DNA from: Alligator mississippiensis | Taxonomy: Eukaryota; Chordata; Crocodylia; Alligatoridae | Reading direction: 5' to 3' | DNA length: 64,000 nt | NCBI RefSeq assembly: GCF_030867095.1 | Contig: NC_081832.1 | Span: 40,247,756-40,311,755 of the forward strand | Shown here: in pieces, positions 11,701 through 21,790 of the stretch | Position numbering within the stretch: position 1 is the first letter of the stretch | Layout of the letters: every line of letters begins with the position of its first letter | Program-made: the position numbers and the translations under genes | Notes under the pieces: generated by a model | Told to the model about the DNA's origin: nothing | The model's input: the letters and a program-made list of their open reading frames with translations, nothing else | Databases searched by the model: none

Positions 11701-12404
11701 TGCGCAGTAGTGCACTTGAAGATGCTGACATTGGGTGCAAACTGCACCCAGTCAGCCACACTAGCAGGGGCACAGACTCTTGCTTGGGGCAGAGCCACAT
11801 GACTGGCAGTTTCTCCAGCCACATGGCAGGGATAGCTCATTGGCTGTCCAACCTGGTCTGCAGACCCTTGGCCTGACCCCTGGGGCCCCTGCCAGCTCCA
11901 GCCTACAGCTGGGCACAGTGCCCCACCAAGACAAAGCAGGAGACTGGATTTCATCATGATCTGGGAATATTGTGGAGGTCCAGCAGCAGCTTAGCTAGGC
12001 CACCAGGGTAAACACATATCTATGGGGCCATGTTGGAGCACATGCATGAGCATGGCCACCAGCACTCCAGCTGCCAATGCCACATGAAAGTCAAGGCCCT
12101 GTGAGCCCAGTGGGTCCAAGTCATGGACCACAATCAATCATCAGTCCAGGGTATGGGCTGGCGGGCAGCCCTTCATGCAGCAGCTGAACGGGATCCTGGG
12201 CTTGAGGGACCCTGGCAAGGCCTGCTATGTGTATTCCAGCATAGGCATGCTGCCAGAAATTACACCACAACCCAGAAAAGAGGAAGATTCAGTGGGAGAG
12301 GGCCTTCAAGTCACCAGTGCCAGGTCCTGCTGTGCTCCTCAGCCATGGCCTCACCTGGCAGCTCAGGAAGCCCAGACCACCACCTGCCCCAGTGGCAATG
12401 TTTA
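11701..12404. other. GC-rich unclassified region, possibly a decayed DNA transposon
   Basis: GC-rich sequence with several medium frames on both strands but no domain I can name. It lies left of the CR1 at 13.8 kb. The sequence right of that CR1 (15.9-17.1 kb) has the same composition and a 3' AATAAA, so the two sides may be halves of one old element. This is inference from position and composition only. Confidence 0.3.
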
Positions 12405-12690
12405 GGGTTCATGGGGGTGCATATTCACCCCCTGAGAGCACTGGTGCACCCCCTGGCAGGCAGCACTCCCTGCTTAGGCAACAGGCAGTGCTGGTGTGCC
12501 CCCTTGCGAACACCAGCTGCGGAGTGGGGGTGCAGAATGAAGTGCCACTGGCACTTCCAGGAGCGCCGCGGCCACTTCCTGGTCAGAGAGATTGGCAGCA
12601 GGGGGACTCCCACCCCCGGTTGCTGACTGGCTGCTGGGGAGGCACGTGCTCCTCCTGACTCAGGTGGTACCGGTCACCCATGACCTGCCC
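12405..12690 (+). repeat. GC-rich interspersed repeat, copy B (pair with 3318-3590)
   Basis: Same-orientation copy of the unit at 3318. It starts 'gggggtgcatattcaccccc', carries 'gcactggtgcaccccctgg', 'gcttaggcaacaggcagtg' and 'ttcctggtcagagagattgg', and ends near 'ctcctgactcaggtgg'. Like copy A it has an internally duplicated ctggtg-cccc box. It lies within the GC-rich region left of the 13.8 kb CR1. Confidence 0.65.
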
Positions 12691-13835
12691 CACGAACTCT
12701 GGCAGCAAGCCCTACCTGAGGAGGACAGGCCAAGGATGGCACCAGCAGAGCAGCTCCAGCTATTCCCCAGAGGGGACCACTACCCTGGTGGCTAGATGCT
12801 GTGCTTCCATGCCCCAGGATACTGCAAGCAAACAAACCACGTCACCACAGCCAGGGACCAAGTCTGACTGCTGGAAATGTCTACCATGCCTGCTCAGTAA
12901 GCCCCCCACAGAGAGAAGGGCTAGGGCAAAAGGGGGCACCACAGCTACCTGTGCCTGCAGCAGCTCATCCACTCACACTTGGGCTGCATGCCTGCAGCCA
13001 GAGGCCCTGCATGGGGGGAAGGTTGCCACCTCCCTCCACTCTTACTGGCAGATTTCTCTGCTTGCCCACCGGAATTCACCACCCCCCCACCCCCAACACA
13101 CAGGGAGGTAGTTCAGGACTTTACTAAGTAGCCCACACCCTCCCAACTAGGCAGCCAGGGCCTGTTACATTCAGAGAAACTTGTGAATGGCAGCAGCAAT
13201 CTCCTACTTGGCTATGGGGGTCAGGCATTCATAACGTAGGCAGAGATACCCCTCCAGGTGATGGCACACATTGTAGAGAAGCACAAGCTTGCCTGGGGCA
13301 CTGTAGAAGCTCAAGGCCCCACACCAGGTTCTCAGCTGTGCCAGGGGAACCACATCAGTCAGCAGCAGCAGGGAGTAGCAGATCGAGCACCCTTCAGTGC
13401 ACTCAAAGTTTGCCGTGGCATTCCCAAGGGACTCTCATCAGGGGCACATTTGAGGCACAGTCCACACACAGCGGGGGCCCTGGCCCAGGGTACCTCCCTG
13501 AAGAGGCCCGTTGTGGGGTGTGGGAAGCATCACCAGCTCTACATCCCAGCCAGGCAGGAGCCCCTCATCCTCAGAACCTGGGCATCACAGGCCCAACAGC
13601 TTGGGAGCAAACTGCCTGGCCTGCAAGGAGGGAGCTGGTCTGAAGCCACTGTGGCAGCTGCCAGAAGGAGCCAGCCCAAGTTTCCCCTGGGTAGGGGACA
13701 GGAAAGTTAGGCTGCCCGCAGCAGATGGCAAGAGGCCCACCTAACCCCAATGTCAGCAAAAGGATGGAGGGCTCGGCCAGAGCCTGCCTGTAGAAGGGCC
13801 TGCCCAGCCAACTTAGCATGATCCCTGGGCACCTA
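12691..13835. other. GC-rich unclassified region, interrupted by CR1 on its right
   Basis: Frames of 70-150 residues occur on both strands, none with recognisable motifs. A 'taccctggt...gcttccatgcccc' stretch and a run of 'gcagcagcaggg' are compositional. The sequence ends exactly at the 3' tip of the following minus-strand CR1. Confidence 0.3.
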
Positions 13836-13917
13836 GAATCATAGATGCTAGGGTCGGAAGGGACCTCAATAGATCATCGAGTCCGACCCCCTGCATCAGC
13901 AGGAAAGAGTGCTGGGT

Positions 13918-15237
13918 TCAAATGACCCCAGCTAGATGCTTATCTAACCTCCCCTTGAAGACCCCCAGGGTAGGGGAGAGCACCACCTCCCTTGGGAGCC
14001 CGTTCCAGACCTTGGCCACTCGAACTGTGAAGAAGTTCTTCCTAACGTCCAGTCTAAATCTGCTCTCTACTAGCTTGTGGACATTATTTCTTGTAACCCC
14101 CAGGGGTGCCTTGGTGAATAAAACCTCACCAATTCCCTTCTGTGCCCCCATGATGAACTTATAGGCAGCCACAAGGTCGCCTCTCAACCTTCTCTTGCGG
14201 AGGCTGAAGAGGTCCAGGTGCCCCAGTCTGTCCTCATAGGGCTTGGCCTGCAAGCCCTTAACCATACGAGTGGCGCTTCTCTGGACCCTCTCCAGGTTAT
14301 CCACATCCCTCTTGAAGTGTGGCGCCCAAAACTGCACGCAGTATTCCAACTGCGATCTGACCAGCACCCAATAGAGGGGAAGTATCACCTCCTTGGATCT
14401 GTTCGTCATGCATCTGCTGATACACGATAAAGTGCCATTAGCTTTTCTGATGGTTTCGTCACACTGACGACTCATGTTCATCTTGGAGTCCACTAGGACT
14501 CCAAGATCCCTTTCCGCTTCCATTCCACCCAGCAGGTCATTCCCTAGGCAGTAGGTATGCTGGACATTTTTCCTCCCTAGGTGCAGCACTTTGCATTTCT
14601 CCTTGTTGAATTGCATTCTGTTGTTTTCCGCCCATATGTCCAACCTGTCCAGGTCTGCTTGTAGTTGTTCCCTGCCCTCCAGCGTGTCCACTTCTCCCCA
14701 CTGTTTTGTGTCATCTGCAAACTTGGACAGAGTACATTTCACTCCCTCGTCCAAGTCGCTGATGAAGATATTGAAGAGTATCGGTCCAAGGACCAAGCCC
14801 TGCGGGACCCCACTGCCCACACCATTCCAGGTCGATACCGACCCATCCACTACAACTCTCTGGGTGCTACCCTTTAGCCAATTCACCACCCACTGGACTG
14901 TGTAGTCTTCCAAGTCACAGCCTCTTAACTTGTTCACCAGTATGGTGTGGGATACTGTATCGAAGGCCTTCCTGAAGTCTAAGTATACTACATCAACCCC
15001 TACTCCTGCGTCCAGGTGTTTTGTAACCTGGTCATAAAAAGAGACTAGATTAGTCAGGCATGATCTACCTGCTACAAACCTGTGATGGTTTCCCCTCAGC
15101 ATAATCTGTCCTGCCGGGCTCTTGCAAATGTGAGCCTTGATAATTTTTTCGAAGACTTTGCCTAGGATGGAGGTGAGACTGACTGGCCTATAGTTGCCTG
15201 GGTCCTCCTTCCTCCCCTTCTTGAAAATGGGGACCAC
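13918..15237 (-). pseudogene. CR1 reverse transcriptase domain, long open remnant
   Basis: A 439-residue frame covers most of the reverse transcriptase and C-terminal domain. It starts at the RT entry motif (VPIFKKGRKEDPGNYRPVSL, residues 2-21). It then has the GRSCLTNLVSFYDQ stretch (57-70), YLDFRKAFD with the first catalytic Asp (D87), SGVPQG (142-147) and the intact FADDT active-site box (173-177). The LRGDLVAAYK and TRAPLGVTRNN-like C-terminal blocks follow, ending with LDKHLAGVI. All key RT residues that I can check are present, so this part decayed little. The frame opens mid-protein: upstream linker sequence lies in another frame (15453-15905), with stops between. It therefore cannot make a whole ORF2 protein. 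A young CR1 subfamily is likely; the same RT order is seen in the copy at 19.6 kb. Confidence 0.88.
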
Positions 15238-15452
15238 ATTGGCCCTTTTCCGGTCCTCCTGGACCTGGCCCGCGCACCACGAATGTTCAAATATTCCCGC
15301 CAGTGGCTATGCAATGACGTCAGCCAGTGCCTTCAGTACCCTCGGATGGAGCTCATCCAGGCCTGCCAACTTAAAGGCATCCAGTTCTTCCAAGTGACTC
15401 TGCACCATCTCAGGGTCTACGCATGGTAGTCTGGTGCCCTGCTGCTGCCTCT

Positions 15453-15905
15453 CTACAACCCCAGTGAGAGACTTGTTTGCCCCTCACTTAGGAACACTGA
15501 GGCAAAGTACTCATTGAGGAGTTCAGCCTTGTCCCCCCTGTCCAACACCAATTGCTTCTGCCCATTAAGTAGGGGTCCTATTCCACCCTGGGACTTCCTT
15601 TTACTCCCTATATATCTAAAAAACAATTTTTTGTTATCCTTTACTTGGGATGCCATCCTCAGCTCCATGGTAGCTTTGGCCCGTCTAACTGCCTCCCTAC
15701 AAGTGCAAGCAGAGGAGGTATATTCCTCTTTGGTAATCTCTGCCCGTTTCCACTTTTTATATGCTCCCCTTTTAGTCCGCAGGCTGTCCTGGATTTCTCT
15801 GGTCAGCCAAGGAAGCCTCCTGGCCCCTTTCCCTCTTTTTCCTCGCATCGGGATCGTCTCCCTCTGTGCCCAAAGGATCATTTCCTTAAGGCACAGCATG
15901 GGCAC
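15453..15905 (-). pseudogene. CR1 ORF2 linker fragment upstream of the RT
   Basis: A 150-residue minus-strand frame gives the basic linker between endonuclease and RT. It contains LPWLTREIQDSLRTKRGAYK, then KWKRAEITKEEYTSSACTCR, KDNKKLFFRYIGSKRKSQGG, GPLLN and KAELLNEYFASVF. The same blocks appear at 19.6 kb and 38.7-39.3 kb. It belongs to the same element as the RT frame at 13918-15237 but is separated from it by about 215 bases with stops or a frame change. The endonuclease domain is absent because the element is 5'-truncated at about 15925. Confidence 0.85.
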
Positions 15906-15925
15906 ACCTGTGTGCCCATGACCCC

Positions 15926-17084
15926 TGAACTAAGGTTGGGGGACTCACAGTCCCTCAGCACAGTGCATATTATTTCTGAAATGTTGCAAACTCTCACAAA
16001 GAGCCACTCTGCCCTTACTCTGCAGATCCAACAGCTGCACATGGGGGAAAACCATCATTCACCAGTGGAGATGTGGCTGCAAGGATGCTGTCACCATTGA
16101 CCGGTGCCCTTCCGCCTGAGCTGCCTCTGCCAGTGCCAGACCCAGGACTAGACTCTGCCGCTGGATTGACTACTCTCTGTAGCGGAGAAGCGGCTCATAG
16201 ACTTTCAGGCCTAGCGAGCCTTGGACCTGGAGAGACAGCAGCAGATGGACTGGGTATACTTCACCCTTGAGGACAGGCACATCACCCTCTTAGAGAGGCT
16301 GTTCAAGGCCCAGGACCGGCAGGGTGCCATGGTAACCTAGGTGGTGGTGGAGGAGGACAGCTATGCTCGCCAACACCATCCTGGCCCTGACAGCCAGCTT
16401 TGTGCCACCTGACATCCAGCCTCCAGCCCTGGCCCCACCTGATCCCTGGCAGCCACCTGCAGCCCAGGGCTGAGCTCCCTAGTGAGCTTGGGAGGAGGTG
16501 CAGTGACACCTACAGCAGTCAGGGTGCCCTGCCTCAACTGAGCCTGGTCTCCAGGTGGCCTGGCCTCTGCCTGGGCCACCACTCACCCTGCTTCCATGAG
16601 GCCCCTGAGCAGAAGCAGGCCACAGCTGGGCCAGCTCCACACGTGGGCCCTGCTGGCCCCGACCTTGTGGAGGAGGATGGGGTACATGCCAAATGAGCTG
16701 GTCAACACTTGCCCTCAGATCATCTCCCAGCCCACTGGGCTCACCACTGTGTCCACACCCTTGGCGTCACCGGAGGCCAGGGTGCTAGGCGCCTCTCCCT
16801 GCAAGCCGTACTGTAGATGCCTCCATTCTATGCCCCTGCCCCCCCAACAATTGTCTATGCACCAGTGTAAATAGTTTCCATGGTAAAGAGGTGGTGGGCA
16901 TTGGGGCTAGGGAGGGGTGCGTTGTTAGAAAGGAGGCAGTGTGCTGTTGGGGAAGGAGGGAATCTGTTGTTGGGGAGGACAGGACGGAGTCTGTTTTTTT
17001 TTTGTTTTTTTTAAGGGGGTGGTCAGTTGTTGTGTGGTAGAGGGAAATAAAGTTTAATGTTTTTTGCAAACTGTCCATAGTGTA
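15926..17084 (+). other. GC-rich remnant with 3' polyadenylation signal, possibly a DNA-transposon accessory gene
   Basis: Starting at the 5' break of the CR1, this plus-strand region carries a coiled-coil-like coding remnant (16185-16340, listed separately). Proline-rich frames, a T-rich stretch and an AATAAA at 17046-17051 within 'gggaaataaagtttaatg' follow. This order (charged helix-rich end, 3' UTR, poly(A) signal) resembles the Myb/SANT-like accessory gene of PIF/Harbinger transposons, but I see no SANT domain. The assignment is only a possibility. The element ends where the hAT-like tip begins at 17085. Confidence 0.3.
16185..16340 (+). pseudogene. Charged, helix-rich coding remnant (unknown protein C-terminus)
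   Basis: One frame reads EKRLIDFQA, an in-frame stop, then RALDLERQQQMDWVYFTLED, RHITLLERLFKAQDRQGAMV and a stop. The strong charge and heptad-like Leu/Ile spacing suggest a coiled coil. This is the kind of C-terminus seen in Myb/SANT-like proteins that accompany Harbinger transposases, but that link is inference. The preceding sequence in this frame is broken by stops. I do not recognise the protein. Confidence 0.35.
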
Positions 17085-17943
17085 CAGTTACCATACATCT
17101 GGATTTTCCCTAACATGTCCTTTATTTGGGTCCTCCAATCTCCATCCAGGTGTTGTTTTTTTTTAAATATGAACAAATGTCCAAGATTTTGGTCTGCTCA
17201 GCATCCAAGTGCTTTCCTAGCAAGGAGCTGCTTGAGGCTGGGGGGGAGGGGAGTAGGGGAATGTTGATTGGAGGTAGAGGGTGCCAGATGTGTTTGTGTG
17301 CACACACACACGTGGCTGGTATGCAACCAGGAAGGGTGGTAAATGCAGCCTTGGCAGCTGGATGTAGGTAAGTCTACGGGGAGCAGGGGTTGGAGGACCA
17401 GGGCTTGGGGACTGTCCAGTGGAATGTGTGGGGCATGTGAGTCTCTGCATGTGTGTGGCAGGGTTGTGTGAATGGGATGGGTGCATGTTTGGGGGGGTGA
17501 GGGGGAGCAGGTGCCTGTCAGTGCTGGGGGAAGCTGCCCAGGCACTGGGGCTGCAGCAGGGTGGCAGGAGGCACATGTCCCTCCAGCTGGAGGCAGGGGG
17601 AATGCATGGCCAGGCTGGCAGCACCAGGTTTGGTGCCCTTGTTCATGAGAATGGGCAGCTAGGAGACACTGCAGGGTTGGGGGGAAGGGAGGCTGTGGGT
17701 CAAGAGTGAGGGGCACTGGTAGTGCCGGGGGGTTGTGAGTTCAGAGTGAGGAGTACTGGCAGGAACAGGGGTCTGTGGGTCAGTAGCAGCAGGGCTGGGG
17801 AGACTGTGGCCTGGGACTGAGGGGCAACAGTATGGGGATGGGCAGGGAACTAGCATATCACTGCCCACCCTACAATCATACTGCTTCCCAACCCACCCAC
17901 CCCAACAGGTATCTTCTTTGAAACTGGAAAAATGGTAATCCTA
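17085..17943. mobile_element. Non-autonomous hAT-like element with inverted tips
   Basis: The left tip 'cagttaccatacatctggat' (17085) pairs with the right end 'tccag...ttaccatttttcc' read from the other strand: the plus strand ends 'ctggaaaaatggtaatccta' near 17943. The shared words are TTACCAT and TTTTCC/TCTGGATTTTC. The interior is G-rich with a CA/GT alternation at 17292-17312. A 'gtaggtaagtctacggggag' stretch at 17363 is echoed at 18630. No 8-base duplication is convincing. No transposase frame. Confidence 0.5.
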
Positions 17944-18194
17944 GTATGCGTGTTTTTGGGGTAGCACTGTGGGCCTGGGGTCCATGGGTGGCTGCCCAGG
18001 GGCACTACTGAGGGGGCTGGAGTAGGAGGTGGTCAGCAAGCACCTTGTGGGCACAGTGCCCTGGCTGCTGCTACCAGAAGGAAAGGCGAGGAGCATCCAA
18101 GGCATGCTGGCCACTGGCTCTCAGGAGAATGTCCCCTGCTGTGATCATAGCCTAGAGCTCCCCCTGGCTGCTGTAGTTGGGGCACAGTGATTGC

Positions 18195-18300
18195 TCCCAT
18201 TAGGGTGCACATGTAGATGCGTTCCCAGCCAAAGCTTAACATGCCTGAAATTTACTGCACAGAAACATTCAGGCACATTAACTGCACATGTAGATCCATT
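18195..18300. repeat. Two TGCACATGTAGA boxes, possible transposon end
   Basis: TGCACATGTAGA occurs at 18206-18217 and 18283-18294. Its reverse complement occurs at 11602-11613. Between the two boxes a small inverted repeat ('atgcctgaaa' with 'ttcaggcac') surrounds 'tttactgcacagaaaca'. Clustered inverted dodecamers near an end are typical of DNA-transposon subterminal repeats, but no tip was defined. Confidence 0.35.
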
Positions 18301-18724
18301 CACAGAGAGTTTGAAGATTCAAATCTTGGGCCTAGCTGGAGATGATTCAGCTCAAGTCTCACCTTGGTGTGATCAACAAGGATCTGGGTTTTGTATTTCC
18401 CCATGGAAAAACAGAGAACACAGATTTCCCCTTTACCAGAACAAAATACGGATTTCTCATTTTAGCAGAGAAACCCACAGATTTTGCACCGTTACAAAGA
18501 GCTCTCTGCAGGCTGGCAAAGTTCCATCCTGCAAGGAGCTGGGAGGGAGCCCAGCCTTTTAAAGTTGGAGATCACTTTTGGAATATAAAGGAACCCAAGA
18601 TTTACGCCCCTCCCCACCCACCACCCAGCAGGTAAGTCTATGGGGAGGGAAAAGGGCCATGGGGGGGGGGGGTGCAGATTGAGGCCCCAGCCTTAGTCCC
18701 ACTCCCTCTCACGGCTAGGCCCTT

Positions 18725-19447
18725 GATCTGCACATCCTCCCCCACCCCCAAATGGTAGTGAGGCTAAGGAGTGGGGCTGAGGCAGGGGAAGACCCTGTAC
18801 AGCCGATGCTGGGCAGGGGTCAGAGCAGCAAGCAGCTCATCCAGGGGACATGGCATGGGGCATGCAGCCTGGGAGGGCATGAGGGTGTGTGCCCTGGATC
18901 TTCCCAGTGGGGGCCGGGGGCTGTGCTGAGAGTGGGGCTACAGGAGGCTGCAACCACTTGAAAATTCACCGTAGCCCCCTCAACCCCTGTTCCCAGTGCT
19001 GCCACCACCTGCCTTGAGCACAGCGCAGCCCCTGGCCCCCTCTGGGAAGAGCCCAGTGCAGTCTCTCAGCCCCCTGCCCGAGTGTGTGCCTCCAGATCTG
19101 TGTGGGGGAGGATGGACTGCAGCTCGGGCCGTGGGCCACACTTGGGGTGGGTGGTGGTGGTGCTGGGAGCAGGGGTTGGGCAGCCTATGGTGAATTTTCC
19201 TGTGGTTGGAAACCCGCTGTGGTCTTCCTTCCAGCACCACCGCTGCTCACAGCCCAGTCCCTGCTGGGAAGATCTCGGGGCACATGCCCCCATGCCCTCC
19301 TGGGCTGTGTGCCCCCCACCTTGCATACCCCCAAACTAGCTGCTCACAGCTCCGTCCTGCCCCACCCCAAGCTAGCTGTGCAGGGCCTGCCCCAGCTCTA
19401 CTACCTACCTCACAACAGCTGCAGCCTCCCACATTTGGGGGGGCATG
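18725..19447. mobile_element. Foldback palindrome, arms about 285-297 bases
   Basis: The left arm (about 18725-19010) is matched in reverse by the right arm (about 19149-19445), around a loop of about 140 bases. Matched blocks from the loop outward are gaaaattcaccgtag with ctatggtgaattttc, ggatcttcccag with ctgggaagatc, and gggagggcatg with catgccctcc. Further out are gagcagcaagcagctc with agctgctcacagctc, and cccccaaatg with catttggggg. Divergence between the arms is moderate. No coding capacity is credible. A tip consensus and target duplication were not found, so the transposon class is open. Confidence 0.7.
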
Positions 19448-19555
19448 TGCCCCCCCCCGATGTTTTCAATGTCAAGCAGCTTCCCTGCATGGCCTCACTC
19501 TGCCCTGCAGCACCGGGTTGCGCCTGCCAAATCCAGGGAAATCCAGGAAATCCTA

Positions 19556-21283
19556 GGGGTAAAGAAAGAGGCATATGGACTGTAGAAGCAGAGGGTGGCT
19601 ACCAAGGAGGAGTATACCCCTTTGGCTCACACTTGCCAAGAGTCAGAAAGGCCAAAGCAGCAATGGAACTTATGCTTGTGACAAAAATTAAAGACAACAA
19701 AAAGTCCTTCTTCAGGTATATAGGGAGCAAAAAGAAGGCACAGAGTAACACAGGACCCCTACAAAACAGGCTAGGGCAACTGGTGATAGATAGGACTGAC
19801 AAAGCTGAACTCTTCAATGAGTTTTTTGCCTCTGTATTGCTGAACATGGATCAAGACAAATCTCCCAATTGCATTATACATAGGCACAAGAGGAGCACCA
19901 GCCCACCAACAGTCAGCATCAACCTAGTAAAGGGACACTTGGAGGGGTTGAATGTGCTTAAGTCAGCAGGCCCAGATGATCTTCAGCCAAGAGTGCTGAA
20001 TGAATTGGCCAGTATCATAGCAGAGCCACTGACACAACTGTTGGAGCATTCATGGTGCTTAGGTCAGGTCCCAGAGGACTGGAAAAGGGCCAATGTAGTC
20101 CCTATTTTCAAGAAGGGGAGGAAGGAGGATCCAGGTTATTATAGGCTGGTTAGTCTCATCTCTTTCCTTGAGAAAACCTTTGAAAAAATTATCAAGGATC
20201 ACATTTGTGGGAGCCCAGCAGGAAAAATAATGCTGAAGGGAAACCAGCACAGGTTCAAAGCAGGTAGATCCTGCCTAACCTTGTTTCTTTTTATGACCAA
20301 GTCACAAAATGGTTAGATGCAGGGGATGAGGTAGATGGCATCTACTTGGATTTAAAAAAGGCCTTCGATACAGTATCTTATCCTATTCTCATAAACAAAC
20401 TGAGCGGCTGTGACATAGATGATTACATAGTCAGGTGGGTGCCAAATTGGCTTAAAGGTCACACCCAGGGTGTGGTGGTGGATGGGCCAGTATCAACCTG
20501 GAAAGACGTGGGCAGTGGGGTCCCCCAAGGCTTGGTCCTTGGACCTGTGCTATTCAGTTTCTTCATCAGCGACTTGAATGAGGGCATGGAGAGCACTCTC
20601 TCAAAATTTGTGGATGACACGAAATTATGGGGTACAGCAAACATACTAATGGGAACTTCCTATTGGGAAGGGATTGAATCCAGGTGGACCTGGACAATTT
20701 GGAAAAATAGGCAGAAAAGAATAGGATGCAGTTCAACAAAGACAAGTACAGAGTACTACATCTAAGGAGAAGGAATCACCAATACACCTACAGGCTAGGG
20801 GATAACCTTCTCAGCAGCACAGGAGCAGAAAGGGATCGTGGAGTCATAGTTGACTCCAAGATGAATATGACCCATCAGTGTGATGAATTAATCATAAAGC
20901 TAACGGCACTCTATCATGCATTAGCAGGTGCATCACAAATAGGTCCAGGGAGGTAATACTTCTCCTCCATGCAGCATTCATCAGGCCGCAGTTGGAATAC
21001 TGCATCCAGTTCTGTGTGTTGTACTTCAAGAGTGATGTGGATAACCTTATCAGGGTCCAGAGGAGGGCCACTCATATGGTTAGGGTCTGCAGGTAAGGGT
21101 CTACGAAGAGAGATGGAAGAAACTGGATCCCCTTCAGCCTCCACAAGAAAAGGCCAAGAGGGGATCTTGTAGCCATTTACAAATTAATTGGGGGGGGGGG
21201 GGAAAGCAGCAAGAAATAGGAGATGTTCTGTTTACCAGGGCACCCCTTGGAATAATCAGGAACAATGACCACAAACTGAAAGA
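19556..21283 (+). mobile_element. CR1 LINE, 5'-truncated (plus strand)
   Basis: The plus-strand element begins inside the ORF2 linker near 19556. It continues through the RT and most of the C-terminal domain, then is cut near 21283, just after sequence equivalent to the TRNNDHKL region. At that point a different GC-rich insertion starts with 'tagggctatgcgaagcg'. A G13 run at 21190-21202 lies in the C-terminal part. The block order matches the copies at 13.8 and 37.3 kb, on the opposite strand. Confidence 0.88.
19640..20956 (+). pseudogene. CR1 ORF2 linker and reverse transcriptase, frameshifted
   Basis: The reading frame is shared by three pieces. The first (to 20316) covers the linker (RKAKAAMELMLVTKIKDNKK, FFRYIGSKKKAQSNTGPLQN, LFNEFFASVL) and the RT entry (VPIFKKGRKEDPGYYRLVSL). 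It ends near GRSCLT with a frameshift. The second (20346-20765) has the LKKAFDTVSY segment, SGVPQG, and an active-site box changed from FADDT to FVDDT. The third (20726-20956) continues with the KYRVLHLRRRNHQYTYRLGD stretch. The two Asp residues of the box are kept. The long frame's amino-terminal part, upstream of about 19556, comes from the unrelated foldback sequence and is not part of the LINE protein. Confidence 0.85.
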
Positions 21284-21690
21284 TAGGGCTATGCGAAGCG
21301 ACCGGCGGCAGTGTCAGCGGTGACAAGCAGGAAGCTCCCACAGGCAGCCGCAGCAGGGTCAGGGGCGGGCTGAGCAGGGAGCTCCCACAGGCAGCTGCGG
21401 CAGTATCAGCAGTGGGGGAGAGGGGGTGGCAAGCACCGACTGGTGGTTGGCCACCACCTGCAGATGCTGCTGGCAGCAGCAGCGGCAGCCAGTGGCAATT
21501 GGGGATCACCCACAAACACCGCCAGCAGTGTTGGCAGCGAGGAGTGGGGGTGGCGAGCAGCGACTACTCGCAGGCACTGACAGCAGCATCAGTGGCACTT
21601 TGTGCATGGGGTGCACCACCAAGCTAGGGGGGTACATGTACACCCCTTACGTGTCGCCAATGGCTCCTAGTCTGCTCACCACCATTCATC
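21284..21690. mobile_element. GC-rich hAT-like insertion in CR1
   Basis: The CR1 frame stops at 'tagggctatgcgaagcgacc', a tip related to the tagggctgtatgaaat start of the hAT element at 62547. The interior is made of ggcagc/cagcag repeats and duplicated 'gggagctcccacaggcagc' blocks (21328 and 21380 regions). It ends with 'ggggggtacatgtacacccc' and 'gtcgcc' near 21660-21690. The right tip and target duplication are unclear. Confidence 0.45.
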
Positions 21691-21790
21691 TGTAAAGATT
21701 TATAGGGGTGCAGGTGGCCAGTCCACACTAGTTCAAAGCAGATTAGAAACCAAGGTCAGAACCAGGTGTCAATCCTAGTCCAGGATAGCA
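21660..21790 (+). repeat. Direct repeat, copy 1 (pair with 22738-22860)
   Basis: The blocks ctcctagtctgctcacc, accattcatctgtaaagat, 'ggtggccagtccacactagt' and 'tcaaagcagattagaaacca' recur in the same order about 1.08 kb downstream. The pair could be LTR-like ends of one small element or two copies of an interspersed repeat. The sequence between (21790-22738) shows no coding domain. Confidence 0.55.

Larger units (their letters stand above)
13836..15925 (-). mobile_element. CR1 LINE, 5'-truncated but with most of the RT (minus strand)
   Basis: This is the best-preserved LINE in the window. The minus-strand element runs from about 15925 (5' break, within the ORF2 linker) to the 3' terminus at 13836. 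The plus strand there reads 'agaatcatagatgctagggt', then 'cggaagggacctcaatagat', the reverse complement of a CR1 3' end. It includes the linker, the reverse transcriptase, the conserved C-terminal region and a short 3' UTR. CR1 elements copy themselves by target-primed reverse transcription and usually end up 5'-truncated, as here. It sits inside a GC-rich region whose two sides look alike, so it probably inserted there. Confidence 0.9.

Noticed and set aside
12123..12626. 167-residue plus-strand frame
   Set aside because: It crosses an interspersed repeat copy and has no recognisable motif; other frames on both strands are equally long there.
19084..20316. A 410-residue plus-strand open frame
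   Set aside because: The first 150 or so residues come from the GC-rich foldback and only the later part is CR1. It is a fusion by read-through, not a gene.
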